Assembly (NCBI GenBank): GCA_031270565.1
Contig: JAISXJ010000091.1
Span: 1 to 9,810 of the forward strand
From: Prevotellaceae bacterium
GTDB taxonomy: Bacteria > Bacteroidota > Bacteroidia > Bacteroidales > Paludibacteraceae
Direction: 5' to 3'
Length of the DNA: 9,810 nt
Part shown: positions 1 through 7,273 of the stretch, piece by piece
Layout: every line of letters begins with the position of its first letter
Numbering within the stretch: position 1 is the first letter of the stretch
Program-made: the position numbers and the translations under genes
Notes under the pieces: generated by a model
Databases searched by the model: none
What the model saw: the letters and a program-made list of their open reading frames with translations, nothing else
What the model was told of the DNA's origin: nothing

Positions 1-1
1 C

Positions 2-511
2 GGGCTTACCATTGCCGCACAGCAACTTCTTGAATATATTGACTACGAAAAGGAAGTTGGTTATTTTCTGTTTCAAACTCTGAAAAATCCGACTGCTCAG
101 TACGAAAAAGTGGAATATACCAACCGTTACCCCTTTTCCGCCCGCGTGTTCGTTCCCGGTATGGCGCAACTGCACAAAGGAAGCGCCGCCAAAGGCATTG
201 CATTTATTGCGGGTGAAGCGGCAATGGTGGGCGGCATTGTGGCGTTTGAAAGTATGCGAACTTCCTATTTGTCGAAAATAGACGCTACGCCCTCGCCCTC
301 GTTGCAAAAGCAGTATGCCGCCGACGCCGACAACATGAAAAATCTGCGCAACGGCTTTATTGCGGGCGCGGCAGCAGTGTATGTGTGGAACGTGATTGAC
401 GGCATAGCCGCCAAAGGCAAAAAACATATTTTAGTCGGTGAAAACTCATTACGCATTGCGCCTTACGCTACGCCCTACGAAAACGGAATAAGTTTGAGTT
501 TAAATTTTTAG
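2..511 (+). CDS. C-terminal part of a DUF5683-like membrane protein (5' end outside window)
   Basis: The reading frame is open from the first bases of the window to a TAG at 509-511, so only the last 169 residues are visible. The GTG at 110 is unlikely to be the real start because the frame continues upstream with protein-like sequence. The visible part contains a VFVPGMAQLHKGS motif, a small-residue hydrophobic segment (GIAFIAGEAAMVGGIVAFE), a polar loop, then a second hydrophobic segment ending in VWNVIDGIAAK. Two hydrophobic segments with a PGxxQ..KG motif before the first and a W-N-x-I-D motif in the second are what I recall of DUF5683 domains in Bacteroidota membrane proteins. The role of that domain is not established. 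The lipoprotein gene follows 22 nt later on the same strand, so the two are probably cotranscribed. The domain call is from memory, and the missing N-terminus could define a different overall protein. Confidence 0.6.
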   Translation, partial: GLTIAAQQLLEYIDYEKEVGYFLFQTLKNPTAQYEKVEYTNRYPFSARVFVPGMAQLHKGSAAKGIAFIAGEAAMVGGIVAFESMRTSYLSKIDATPSPSLQKQYAADADNMKNLRNGFIAGAAAVYVWNVIDGIAAKGKKHILVGENSLRIAPYATPYENGISLSLNF

Positions 512-533
512 GACAATTTATTTTAAGAGAAAA

Positions 534-2225
534 ATGAAAAAGATTTTATACCTCGCGTTGGCAGCCGTGCTGTTCGTTGGCTGTACGAAAGATATTATAG
601 ACGTAAACGCGCATATTCACGGCACGGTAGTGGCAAACGGCGAGCCTGTAAACGCAGCGGCAATATTGCTCACGCCCGGCGGCGGCACAAAAATTACCGG
701 CAGCGACGGCATGTACGACTTTACCGACCTCGAACAGGGCAAATACGAGCTGAAAGTGTATAAAGAAGGCTTTCAGAGTTTCAACAAAAGCATAGAAGTA
801 AAGGCAGGCAAAGACGAAGAACTCGCCATTACGCTCTCGGCAAGTCAGGGAAAATTGTCGCTCAACAAAGCCTACATTGATATGGGTAGCAACGAGAGCA
901 ACAACGTGGCGGGTTTCAGTATTGTAAACAGCGGCAATGCGGAACTGGCGTGGAGTGTAACCAATGCGGCAGGCTGGATTACCGACATTGACCCCAAAAC
1001 AGGTACGGTAAACGCAATCGGCTCAACAGCGGTGGTTTTTACCATTGACCGCAGCAAGCTCAACGCCAACACTGCCGACAATTACGCCACGCTTATAGTG
1101 CGTTCCACCACGGCGGGCGACGGCTCAACGGCGGAACTGCTCGTTACCGTTTTCGGAACAGGCGATGGCACAAATACTACCATTTCCGATAAGGACTATG
1201 TAATTATCGGCGATTTGTATGTGCAAACCAAAGACTTGGGCGGACGTATGGACTGGACAAGCGCAAATAATGCGGCTGAAAATTCTACCACAGGCGGTTT
1301 CGACGATTGGCGTTTGCCAAATACCGCGGAATTGGGAATGATGTATTCCAAAAAAGAAGCCATTGGTAACTTCGTAACAGACTACAATAATACATCCCTC
1401 TCTGTTACAAAAGAAAATACAGGTTATTGGACAAGTGATAAATACTCATCCACTTCTTATTATTGGATGAGTTTTTATGATGGCTCAATGGATTATGATT
1501 ATCAAACAGGTTACAATAGACGTTGCCGCCCTGTCCGCAAATCTTCGCCGCTGCCTGTGGTTGCTACTTTGGCTGCCACCAATGTAACTGCCAATGCCGC
1601 TACGTTGAACGGTAAAATTGAAAACAAAGGCGAACCTGCCTTTACCGAAAGAGGGTTTGTATATTCAAATACTTTCCAAAACCCCACAGTTGAAGATGAT
1701 GAAAGCACGACAACAAAGAGAGTAGTTTCAGGTACAAGCGTAGATTTCAGCGCAAACATAGCCAACTTGACTGCCGAACAAACATACTATGTGCGGGCGT
1801 ATGCCGTCAATAACAATGGTACGGTGTACGGCAGTTCGGTAAGTTTTAAGCCAACGGCAGTGGTGGATTATGTTGTATTGCAATCGGAAGGCATAATGGT
1901 ACAAAAAAACGATATAAGCAGCGGCGCGGATTGGAATACGGCAAAAAGCCTGTGTGAAAATTCTACTGTTGGCGGTAAAACAGGTTGGCGGTTACCGACT
2001 ATTGGAGAATTGCAGGCGTTATACAGTAATAGGGTTATAATAGGCGGTTTTAGTACAACCACAGACTCTTATTATTGGAGTGGAACCAGAACAAATGGCT
2101 ATAGCTCCTACTACAAAGCAATTAATTTCAATAATGGAAATATGGCAAATTATGATGTAGATTCTAATTCTCACGGCTATTATACATCTTCTAACCGTGT
2201 CCGCGCCGTGCGCACTTTGCCGTAA
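534..2225 (+). CDS. Multidomain lipoprotein with two DUF1566/Lcl-like domains
   Basis: This 563-residue protein is probably exported and lipid-anchored: a basic N-terminus and hydrophobic stretch lead to the lipobox FVGC, with lipidated Cys17. Domains read from the sequence are: carboxypeptidase-regulatory-like beta domain (about 25-102), BACON-like domain (about 105-208, with WSVTNAAGWI), first DUF1566/Lcl-like domain (about 222-336), fibronectin-III-like domain (about 340-440, with YYVRAYAVNNNGTVYG), and second DUF1566-like domain (about 445-563). The two DUF1566 copies share DW..A....ENST.GG....WRLP...EL...YS and a basic ending (NRRCRPVRK and SNRVRAVRT). Such domains occur in secreted or surface proteins and may bind ligands; no substrate can be named. 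The start ATG is preceded by an A-rich stretch (aagagaaaa). The distal halves of both DUF1566 copies are near 30% G+C, against about 58-63% in the N-terminal third. The protein ends two residues after the last basic motif. Confidence 0.85.
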   Translation: MKKILYLALAAVLFVGCTKDIIDVNAHIHGTVVANGEPVNAAAILLTPGGGTKITGSDGMYDFTDLEQGKYELKVYKEGFQSFNKSIEVKAGKDEELAITLSASQGKLSLNKAYIDMGSNESNNVAGFSIVNSGNAELAWSVTNAAGWITDIDPKTGTVNAIGSTAVVFTIDRSKLNANTADNYATLIVRSTTAGDGSTAELLVTVFGTGDGTNTTISDKDYVIIGDLYVQTKDLGGRMDWTSANNAAENSTTGGFDDWRLPNTAELGMMYSKKEAIGNFVTDYNNTSLSVTKENTGYWTSDKYSSTSYYWMSFYDGSMDYDYQTGYNRRCRPVRKSSPLPVVATLAATNVTANAATLNGKIENKGEPAFTERGFVYSNTFQNPTVEDDESTTTKRVVSGTSVDFSANIANLTAEQTYYVRAYAVNNNGTVYGSSVSFKPTAVVDYVVLQSEGIMVQKNDISSGADWNTAKSLCENSTVGGKTGWRLPTIGELQALYSNRVIIGGFSTTTDSYYWSGTRTNGYSSYYKAINFNNGNMANYDVDSNSHGYYTSSNRVRAVRTLP

Positions 2226-2411
2226 AAAATGAAAACAAATAAAGAAAGAGGGCTATTTTAGCTACAAAAAAGGCAATGCTAAAAAAACGTATGTATTTGA
2301 TTTACATTAAAATAAAATTCGTTTATTGGCTACGCCGAACGTTGTTTCGTGAACTTTTGAGACAGCCCCTTTTTTCGTGCTTTCGCGTATTTAGGCAGGG
2401 TAGGGGAGTCT
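2226..2411. other. Intergenic stretch between convergent genes with an IS-end-like motif
   Basis: This region separates the ends of the convergent lipoprotein and mtgA genes. I see no convincing coding sequence and no strong terminator; the best small hairpin, GCTA-TTT-TAGC, has only 4 bp. The minus strand at 2354-2370 reads AGGGGCTGTCTCAAAAG, which resembles terminal inverted repeats of some Bacteroidota insertion sequences as I remember them. No matching second end and no transposase are present, so at most this would be a remnant. Confidence 0.3.
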
Positions 2412-3119
2412 CTATTGTTTGTGGGAAAGAAAGTCGATTCTGCCCATTTTGGGCATCAGTCGGAGGATTTGGGTCTGTCGTCGCAGGATATAAGCGCTCG
2501 GATGGTTGATTTTAAAGCGTTTTGGATTTGGCAAAACAGCCGCTGTCAGCGCCGCCTGTTCGCGCGACAGACGAGCTGCAGGGATACCGAAGTATGTTTG
2601 CGCCGCCGCCTCAGCGCCAAAGACGCCACGCCCCATCTCAATGCTGTTAAGATAGACCTCCATAATGCGCTCTTTCGACCAGAATAGTTCTATGAGTACG
2701 GTAAACCATGTCTCAAAGCCTTTCCTGACCCACGTGCGCGTGCCGAAGGTAAAGATATTTTTGGCTGTTTGTTGCGAAATGGTACTGCCTCCGCGCAGGC
2801 GTTTACCGTGTTTACGGTGAGCGGCATACACCTTTCGTATCGACTCAAACTCAAACCCGTGATGTTTTACGAAACGGTTATCCTCCGAAGCGATAACCGC
2901 AACGCCAAGCGCCGGCGCAATCTCTTCTATCGGCATCCACGTATGCTTCCATTTTGGGGAACGCCCCTCAATGAGCGACTGTAACGAACATCTTAACATA
3001 TACGGCGTTACATACACCGGCACAAAACGCAATACCACAACCAGCCCGACAGTTATAATCAGATACCACAGGGCAAATTTGCCGAGTCTCTTGAAGATGT
3101 GGAATAACATCCGTTTCAT
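2412..3119 (-). CDS. mtgA: Monofunctional peptidoglycan glycosyltransferase (GT51)
   Basis: MtgA polymerises lipid II into glycan strands at the outer face of the inner membrane and has no transpeptidase domain. The 235-residue protein has one N-terminal membrane segment (about 13-32), then the GT51 motifs. Motif one is SEDNRFVKHHG at 78-88 with catalytic Glu79. Motif two is GGSTISQQTAKN at 110-121. The region KGFETWF (133-139) holds the likely second Glu136, followed by KERIMEVYLNSIEMG and GVFGAEAAAQTYFG, and then LSREQAALTAAVLPNP. The frame stays open upstream to 3386, but those extra 89 codons overlap coaE and are not GT51-like. The ATG at 3117-3119, 7 nt after the coaE stop, gives the expected length and membrane anchor. 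It is the last gene of the nusB-side cluster, and the tight spacing suggests translation coupled to coaE. Confidence 0.93.
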   Translation of the reverse strand: MKRMLFHIFKRLGKFALWYLIITVGLVVVLRFVPVYVTPYMLRCSLQSLIEGRSPKWKHTWMPIEEIAPALGVAVIASEDNRFVKHHGFEFESIRKVYAAHRKHGKRLRGGSTISQQTAKNIFTFGTRTWVRKGFETWFTVLIELFWSKERIMEVYLNSIEMGRGVFGAEAAAQTYFGIPAARLSREQAALTAAVLPNPKRFKINHPSAYILRRQTQILRLMPKMGRIDFLSHKQ

Positions 3120-3126
3120 CACACTG

Positions 3127-3732
3127 TTAAAGGTTTGCCGCGTATTTATGAGCGAAAGATTGCAGTCTTTCGAGAAGATCCTGCACCTGAGGCACAAGTA
3201 AATGGTGGTTGTCATTAATAATGAGATAATCCGCATCTCCTTCGGCGAGTTGGTCGGCTTGCTGTGTCGCCATGCGGGCAAGCGCCTGTGCTTCGGTGAT
3301 TTTATCCCGTTCCATAACACGTTTGATACGCAGGTCGGCAGGCGCCTGTACACAAACAATTTTGTGCATAAAGGAAGCAAAGCCACTTGAAAAGAGAATG
3401 GCTGATTCTACAAAAATTATCGGAGACGACCCCGTCTTGGTGGTGTTCCTGAAGTCTTTGAATACCTGATGATGAACAATGGAATTGACAAACGTACGGT
3501 CTTCTATGGAAGAAAAAATGCGTTCCGCCAGCAGCGCCCTGTTCAATTCTCCACGCACGAAAATTGATGTGCCGAAATGTTCTATCAATTGGTAGCGGAT
3601 GGTGGAGTCTTTCACCATCAAGTATTTGGCACGTACATCCGTATCATATACGGGAATACCGTATCGACGTATGATTTCCGCCACCAGCGACTTGCCGCTT
3701 CCTGTTCCTCCTGATAGTCCGATGTTCAGCAT
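3127..3732 (-). CDS. coaE: Dephospho-CoA kinase
   Basis: CoaE phosphorylates the ribose 3'-hydroxyl of dephospho-CoA with ATP, the last step of coenzyme A synthesis in the cytoplasm. The 201-residue length is normal for the family. The N-terminus MLNIGLSGGTGSGKS carries the P-loop (residues 8-15, Lys14), followed by IPVYDTD (26-32), matching the family's conserved V.DAD-type segment. Other family-like elements are the VHHQVF segment (usually HP.V), the IIFVESAILFSSG strand-loop (about 105-117), and the lid and base-binding part RVMERDKITEAQALARMATQQ followed by DADYLIIND. The start ATG lies 24 nt after the ybbR-like stop, behind an A-rich leader without a clear Shine-Dalgarno site. Placement after the ybbR-like gene and before mtgA suggests membership of the same transcript. 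Confidence 0.95.
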   Translation of the reverse strand: MLNIGLSGGTGSGKSLVAEIIRRYGIPVYDTDVRAKYLMVKDSTIRYQLIEHFGTSIFVRGELNRALLAERIFSSIEDRTFVNSIVHHQVFKDFRNTTKTGSSPIIFVESAILFSSGFASFMHKIVCVQAPADLRIKRVMERDKITEAQALARMATQQADQLAEGDADYLIINDNHHLLVPQVQDLLERLQSFAHKYAANL

Positions 3733-3756
3733 AACCGTTTTTTTTTAGAGAATCAT

Positions 3757-4755
3757 TTACTCCATGTTATAAGATTCCAACGAAAACTCCACCTTGTTCG
3801 GCTCAATGCGAACATGATGGATGCCCGCAGGCTGTCCGGCAAGACGGACGTAGCAATAGACATCCGACTCGCGTTGCAGATAGTCGGTCTGTACAACGAA
3901 ATCATCCGCATTGACAGCGTTAAAACGGCTCATGGCAACCTGAAAGGTTACACTGACATGTGTCGGAAACGTTCTCATTGTTACTCCTGTCGGCACATTG
4001 AGCGGCTGAACGGGGATAAGCAACCGCTTTTCGGTAGCAATCTCCACAGGAATATGCACGTTTACTTCGGTGGTCGAAAGGATGACGCCCTCAGGCGCTA
4101 ACACTTTGAGTGTTTTGTTGACGGTGTCATCAAACGTATCGCTGCCAATGGGCGAGAGGCAAAGCGATGTGATGGTATCGAGCGTCTCCGCCTGTCCGTA
4201 AATGGTAACAAGTGACGGTGAAAACGCTATCGAATCGGTCATAACATACTGTCGTTCTATGTGGACTTTATCGGAAAGCCGCACGGGAACGTGTTTCTTC
4301 TGCAACCGCACATAATCAATCAACACGACGTGCGGCGTGCTGTTCACAATGACGGTTGTTGCGTGCAACTGTGCGGCAAAGATTGTCTGAAGCGAATCAA
4401 GCTGATAAATCAGTGTGCCTTTGTCAAGGAAAGGCGTTGCCGTCAAGTCAAAATGCACCGTGTCTGTTTCCTCGCGAAACCAGTAGCGTAACAGTGCGCG
4501 TCCGTCGTCCCGCAGGAGCAGTGTAATATTTTCAGGCAGCGGATTCTGTATGGCTATATCAATGGGACAGTCGAATGTAATAGGCACACGCACAACAATT
4601 TCTCTGCGCGAGCCGACGGCATGCATCAGCCAGAGTAGAAAGGCAATGATAAAAAACAATAAAAAAATTGCTGCTCCCCTCGTAAAAAGGGTCGCAACAA
4701 CCTTTTTATAACCCGCCTTTAGCGCCGATATCCAACGTTTAAGATCGTCTGCCAT
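3757..4755 (-). CDS. YbbR-like (CdaR-type) membrane-anchored protein
   Basis: This 332-residue protein has a short cytoplasmic N-terminus (MADDLKRWISALKAGYKK), one transmembrane helix (about 28-46, FLLFFIIAFLLWLM), and a long beta-rich extracytoplasmic part. That part carries repeats typical of YbbR domains: a VRVPITF strand entry near 55-61, then KHVPVRLS, and a final VTFQVAMSRFNAV region. In Firmicutes, CdaR (YbbR) regulates the diadenylate cyclase CdaA. No cyclase gene is next to this one, so that role is not shown here. Its position between yajC and coaE is the usual one in Bacteroidales. The gap from the yajC stop is 46 nt with no visible terminator, so cotranscription is likely. YbbR repeats are weakly conserved; the call rests on architecture and gene order as much as on motifs. 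Confidence 0.8.
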   Translation of the reverse strand: MADDLKRWISALKAGYKKVVATLFTRGAAIFLLFFIIAFLLWLMHAVGSRREIVVRVPITFDCPIDIAIQNPLPENITLLLRDDGRALLRYWFREETDTVHFDLTATPFLDKGTLIYQLDSLQTIFAAQLHATTVIVNSTPHVVLIDYVRLQKKHVPVRLSDKVHIERQYVMTDSIAFSPSLVTIYGQAETLDTITSLCLSPIGSDTFDDTVNKTLKVLAPEGVILSTTEVNVHIPVEIATEKRLLIPVQPLNVPTGVTMRTFPTHVSVTFQVAMSRFNAVNADDFVVQTDYLQRESDVYCYVRLAGQPAGIHHVRIEPNKVEFSLESYNME

Positions 4756-4801
4756 GATGGTAACTGATTAACACGAACAGATACGACACGCATCAAGCCT
4801 G

Positions 4802-5131
4802 TCATTTCCCGTTAGCCGGTACCGGTTCACTGGCGTCATAGACCATGTTCTTGTTTACCTTAATGCGTACATTATCGGCAATTTCGATTACAAGTACATT
4901 GTCTTTCACCTCTTTTACTTTCCCGTAAACACCACCCGATGTTACTACGTGGCTGCCAACAGCCAAAGATTCCTGAAACTGGCGCACCGCTTTTTGGCGT
5001 TTGCTTTGCGGACGGATAAGGAACAAATAGAAAACAACAAAGATTGCCAGAATAAACAGGATGTTTCCCCATTGTTGGAAACCGTTCTTGGGAGCAGCTT
5101 CGGTGGCTTGTAACAATACGTTCAGATACAT
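4802..5131 (-). CDS. yajC: Sec translocase accessory subunit YajC
   Basis: YajC is a small inner-membrane protein that associates with SecDF in the Sec export machinery. The 109-residue protein has a short N-terminal segment, one transmembrane helix (about 22-39, WGNILFILAIFVVFYLFLI), and directly after it the family signature IRPQSKRQK. The cytoplasmic domain contains GSHVVTSGGVYGKV (59-72) and the hydrophobic-basic strand VLVIEIADNVRIKVNK. Length and layout are typical. The ATG at 5129-5131 begins a short, family-like N-terminus; a -7 promoter box lies about 50 nt upstream. It follows nusB by 62 nt and probably leads the transcript yajC > ybbR-like > coaE > mtgA. Confidence 0.96.
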   Translation of the reverse strand: MYLNVLLQATEAAPKNGFQQWGNILFILAIFVVFYLFLIRPQSKRQKAVRQFQESLAVGSHVVTSGGVYGKVKEVKDNVLVIEIADNVRIKVNKNMVYDASEPVPANGK

Positions 5132-5181
5132 AATTCTTGTTTGTATTAAAATTGATTATTAGATATTTTGTTGATTGGCTG

Positions 5182-5189
5182 CAAAGGTA
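5182..5189 (-). promoter_or_regulatory. Bacteroidota -7 box upstream of yajC
   Basis: The minus strand reads TACCTTTG here, an exact match to the TAnnTTTG consensus of the Bacteroidota primary sigma factor, ending about 50 nt before the yajC start. A matching -33 TTTG at the usual 19-22 nt spacing is not seen, so the promoter may be weak or the gene may also be read through from nusB. Confidence 0.55.
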
Positions 5190-5193
5190 GAAA

Positions 5194-6144
5194 TTATTCT
5201 TGATTATTTTCTGTCTCTCCAACCTTTTGTAACTTTTTTTCTTTGCGCAAATGGGATACAATTTGATCGAGTACGCCATTCACAAAGATATGGCTGCGTG
5301 GCGTGCTGTAATATTTGGCTATCTCAATGTATTCATTAAGAGTAACATTCACAGGAATTGTCGGGAAATCCGACAGCTCTGCAACTGCCATTCGCAGTAT
5401 CAGCGTATCCATAAAAGCGATGCGTTCAATATCCCAGTTGTTTGTAAATTTATCAATCAGAGTATCGTATTCCGCATTATTGAGAATTAACTGATGTACC
5501 AGCTGTGAAATAAATTCTCTGTCTTCCCTGTCATTTTCAATGGAGAGCAACGGCTGATTCTCTTCCGTCTTCTTGACAAAATGCTTAACGGTTTTCAGGA
5601 TAAAACTGATGATTGTGTCCATATCATCGAGCCAGTAGATGCTCATCTCTTCGAGCAGATCTTCAAAGTCGTTATTTCCGTGCAATTCACGCTTGAAAAA
5701 GATACGCCATAACTCCTTATCCTGTTCATAATTACTGGTTTCAGCGGATAGATATGCCTGATAATAGCTTGTGGCTTCAAGACGTTCAAAAAGCGCCCTT
5801 ATCATTTCCTGATGATTTGCCCACGACAGTTTGTGTTTGGAGATATAAGTTTGCAGCGCCGTATTTTGGGACAGCTGAGCCACAAACATATTATCAACAA
5901 AGCGTCGATTGGGATTAAGGTCTGCTTCCGTCGGGCGCAGTTTGCGTTGTGCTGCTTCTATTCGCCTGTCGGCGTAACGGGTCAGTTCAATGGGGAGCAA
6001 CAACAGATAATGATACAGATCATAAGCCTTTTCTATGCTGAATGACAGATCATTGTCAACGTGTTTAAGATTAAGATTGCCACTTTGATAGCTGGCGTAA
6101 AGGATTTGGATAGCTTTGGTACGGAGAAGCGCTCTGGTAATCAT
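5194..6144 (-). CDS. nusB: Transcription antitermination factor NusB (long Bacteroidota form)
   Basis: NusB binds boxA RNA with NusE (ribosomal protein S10) and supports processive transcription of rRNA operons. The C-terminal part (about 205-300) is the recognisable NusB core: REFISQLVHQLI, then NNWDIERIAFMDTLILRMAVAEL, IPVNVTLNEYIEIAKYYS and the closing FVNGVLDQI. The N-terminus MITRALLRTKAIQILYASYQS matches the RR..R..A.Q.LY start of the family. About 150 residues of charged helical sequence lie between these parts. The total of 316 residues is roughly twice the length of the E. coli protein, as is usual for Bacteroidota NusB rather than a fusion unique to this genome. A consensus promoter ends 22 nt upstream of the ATG, so nusB likely heads its own transcript towards yajC. 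Confidence 0.94.
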   Translation of the reverse strand: MITRALLRTKAIQILYASYQSGNLNLKHVDNDLSFSIEKAYDLYHYLLLLPIELTRYADRRIEAAQRKLRPTEADLNPNRRFVDNMFVAQLSQNTALQTYISKHKLSWANHQEMIRALFERLEATSYYQAYLSAETSNYEQDKELWRIFFKRELHGNNDFEDLLEEMSIYWLDDMDTIISFILKTVKHFVKKTEENQPLLSIENDREDREFISQLVHQLILNNAEYDTLIDKFTNNWDIERIAFMDTLILRMAVAELSDFPTIPVNVTLNEYIEIAKYYSTPRSHIFVNGVLDQIVSHLRKEKKLQKVGETENNQE

Positions 6145-6166
6145 TTTTCAGTCAATTTTTCGGGTG

Positions 6167-6200
6167 CAAAGATAGCATAAAAACTCCGCTTACGCACAAA
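6167..6200 (-). promoter_or_regulatory. Bacteroidota-type promoter for nusB
   Basis: On the minus strand a TTTG (6197-6200) lies 22 nt before TATCTTTG (6167-6174). This matches the Bacteroidota -33 TTTG and -7 TAnnTTTG boxes with slightly long spacing. The -7 box ends 22 nt upstream of the nusB ATG, implying a leader of only about 15 nt. Confidence 0.6.
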
Positions 6201-6347
6201 CGGATAAAAATTTAACCGCGCCGCTAAAGCAACTGCCTGTTCGCAACAGGAGACAAGCCAAGCTCGCAGAGGAAAGATACTTCTTTTCTGATTGTCGTTT
6301 TTTTAATAGCGTATTTCTTTAATCCATTCTTGCTCAATTATTTATAC

Positions 6348-6388
6348 AAAAAAACAGGGACAGAAACAGGTACTCCTGTTTCTGTCCC
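6348..6388 (-). terminator. Rho-independent terminator downstream of tRNA-Ser
   Basis: A perfect 14-bp stem (6357-6370 paired with 6375-6388, GGGACAGAAACAGG on the plus strand) closes a 4-nt loop TACT. Read on the minus strand, the stem is followed by TG and seven T residues (6348-6354), the layout of an intrinsic terminator. It lies about 40 nt past the tRNA 3' end and would end that transcript before nusB. On the plus strand no T-run follows and no gene leads into it. Confidence 0.9.
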
Positions 6389-6425
6389 CAAATAAACACA
6401 AACAATTGACAGTGAATGTCTTCAG

Positions 6426-6512
6426 CGGAAAGCGAGGGATTCGAACCCCCGGTACAGTCACCCGTACACCGCATTTCGAGTGCGGCCCGATCGACCACTC
6501 TGGCAGCTTTCC
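6426..6512 (-). tRNA. tRNA-Ser (anticodon CGA, reads UCG)
   Basis: The minus strand folds as a class II tRNA of 87 nt. The acceptor stem is GGAAAGC (6506-6512) with GCTTTCC (6427-6433), with discriminator G at 6426. The D arm is followed by an anticodon stem CCGCA/TGCGG closing the loop CTCGAAA, anticodon CGA at 6476-6478. A long variable arm (GTAC..GTAC core) and a T arm with loop TTCGAAT complete it. The long variable arm together with CGA identifies serine. The bases after the discriminator are CTG, so CCA is not encoded and must be added after transcription. It has its own promoter and a strong terminator. Confidence 0.96.
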
Positions 6513-6537
6513 TTGGTCAGGGTGTTAAAAGCGGTGG

Positions 6538-6568
6538 CAAAGGTAATACTATTATTTGAATGTGGCAA
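6538..6568 (-). promoter_or_regulatory. Bacteroidota-type promoter for tRNA-Ser
   Basis: The minus strand shows TTG (6566-6568), a 20-nt spacer, and TACCTTTG (6538-6545), fitting the -33/-7 consensus of the Bacteroidota primary sigma factor. The -7 box ends 25 nt before the mature tRNA 5' end, giving a short leader for RNase P to remove. Confidence 0.7.
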
Positions 6569-6578
6569 TACCATTTTA

Positions 6579-7253
6579 TTACTCTTTTGCTCCGGACAAA
6601 ATGATGACAAACTCGCCCTTAGGCGCATTTTCGGTAAAATAATGTATCAATTCACGTAATGTGCCGCGCTGGGTATGTTCAAATTTTTTGGAAATCTCAC
6701 GCGATACGGAAGCGTTTCTCTCGTCGCCACACACCTCTGAGAGTTGCGTCAATGTTTTAATCACCCTGAAGGGCGATTCATAGAGTATGGTTGTGCGCTC
6801 CTCTTTGGCAATGCTGTTCAATCGTGTTTGCCGTCCCTTTTTGGTTGGCAGAAATCCCTCAAAACAAAAGCGCTCGCACGACAGTCCGGAATCAACCAGG
6901 GCAGGTGTAAAAGCCGTCGCTCCGGGCAAACATTCAACCTCAATCCCCTGCCGGATACATTCTCTGACCAGCAAAAACCCCGGATCGGAAATAGCAGGCG
7001 TACCCGCATCGGAAATCAGCGCCATGGTAACGCTGTTTGTCAGCTTATTGACCACAGATGCCACCTTCTGATGTTCGTTGTAGAGATGATATGCCTGTAC
7101 AGGCGTTTTTATTGAAAAATGATCCAAAAGAACACGCGATGTGCGTGTGTCTTCCGCCAGGATCAAATCCACTTCGGATAGCAGACGTATCGCCCTCAGG
7201 GTGATGTCCTCCAGATTGCCGACAGGCGTTGGAATGATGTACAGTTTTCCCAC
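6579..7253 (-). CDS. rsmI: 16S rRNA (cytidine(1402)-2'-O)-methyltransferase RsmI
   Basis: RsmI uses S-adenosylmethionine to methylate the ribose of C1402 in the decoding centre of 16S rRNA. Its tetrapyrrole-methylase fold is clear from GKLYIIPTPVGNLEDIT at the N-terminus, LAEDTRTSR (32-40), SDAGTPAISDPG (81-92), LPGATAFTPALVDSGL (109-124), FEGFLP (131-136), ESPFR (159-163), and SREISKKFEHTQRGTL near 184-199. I chose the GTG at 7251-7253, giving 224 residues, because family members usually begin one or two residues before the K/T-LY-I/V-x-PTPxGN motif. The frame also allows a TTG at 7278-7280, but that codon sits inside a 10-bp hairpin and would add nine residues unlike the family. No ATG is available near the start. 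The peptidase gene lies 81 nt upstream on the same strand. Confidence 0.94.
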   Translation of the reverse strand: MGKLYIIPTPVGNLEDITLRAIRLLSEVDLILAEDTRTSRVLLDHFSIKTPVQAYHLYNEHQKVASVVNKLTNSVTMALISDAGTPAISDPGFLLVRECIRQGIEVECLPGATAFTPALVDSGLSCERFCFEGFLPTKKGRQTRLNSIAKEERTTILYESPFRVIKTLTQLSEVCGDERNASVSREISKKFEHTQRGTLRELIHYFTENAPKGEFVIILSGAKE

Positions 7254-7273
7254 GTTACAAGAGATTGAATGAC

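Noticed and set aside
2226..2411. Possible DGR template repeat beside the DUF1566 lipoprotein
   Set aside because: I compared the stretch with both variable-looking tails and found no near-copy; no reverse transcriptase frame lies nearby.
2276..2687. Two short plus-strand frames (77 and 90 codons) at the end of mtgA
   Set aside because: They run mainly antisense to mtgA, are basic and low in conserved motifs, and have no sign of selection.
3120..3386. 5' extension of the mtgA reading frame by 89 codons
   Set aside because: It overlaps coaE in another frame, has no GT51 similarity, and the ATG at 3117-3119 gives the normal family length and membrane anchor.
4872..5279. 135-codon open frame on the minus strand across yajC and nusB
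   Set aside because: It overlaps both well-supported genes in another frame and resembles no family.
6145..6347. Riboswitch or small RNA between nusB and the tRNA terminator
   Set aside because: Apart from the nusB promoter near 6167-6200 I see no conserved riboswitch core or stable long stem in this stretch.
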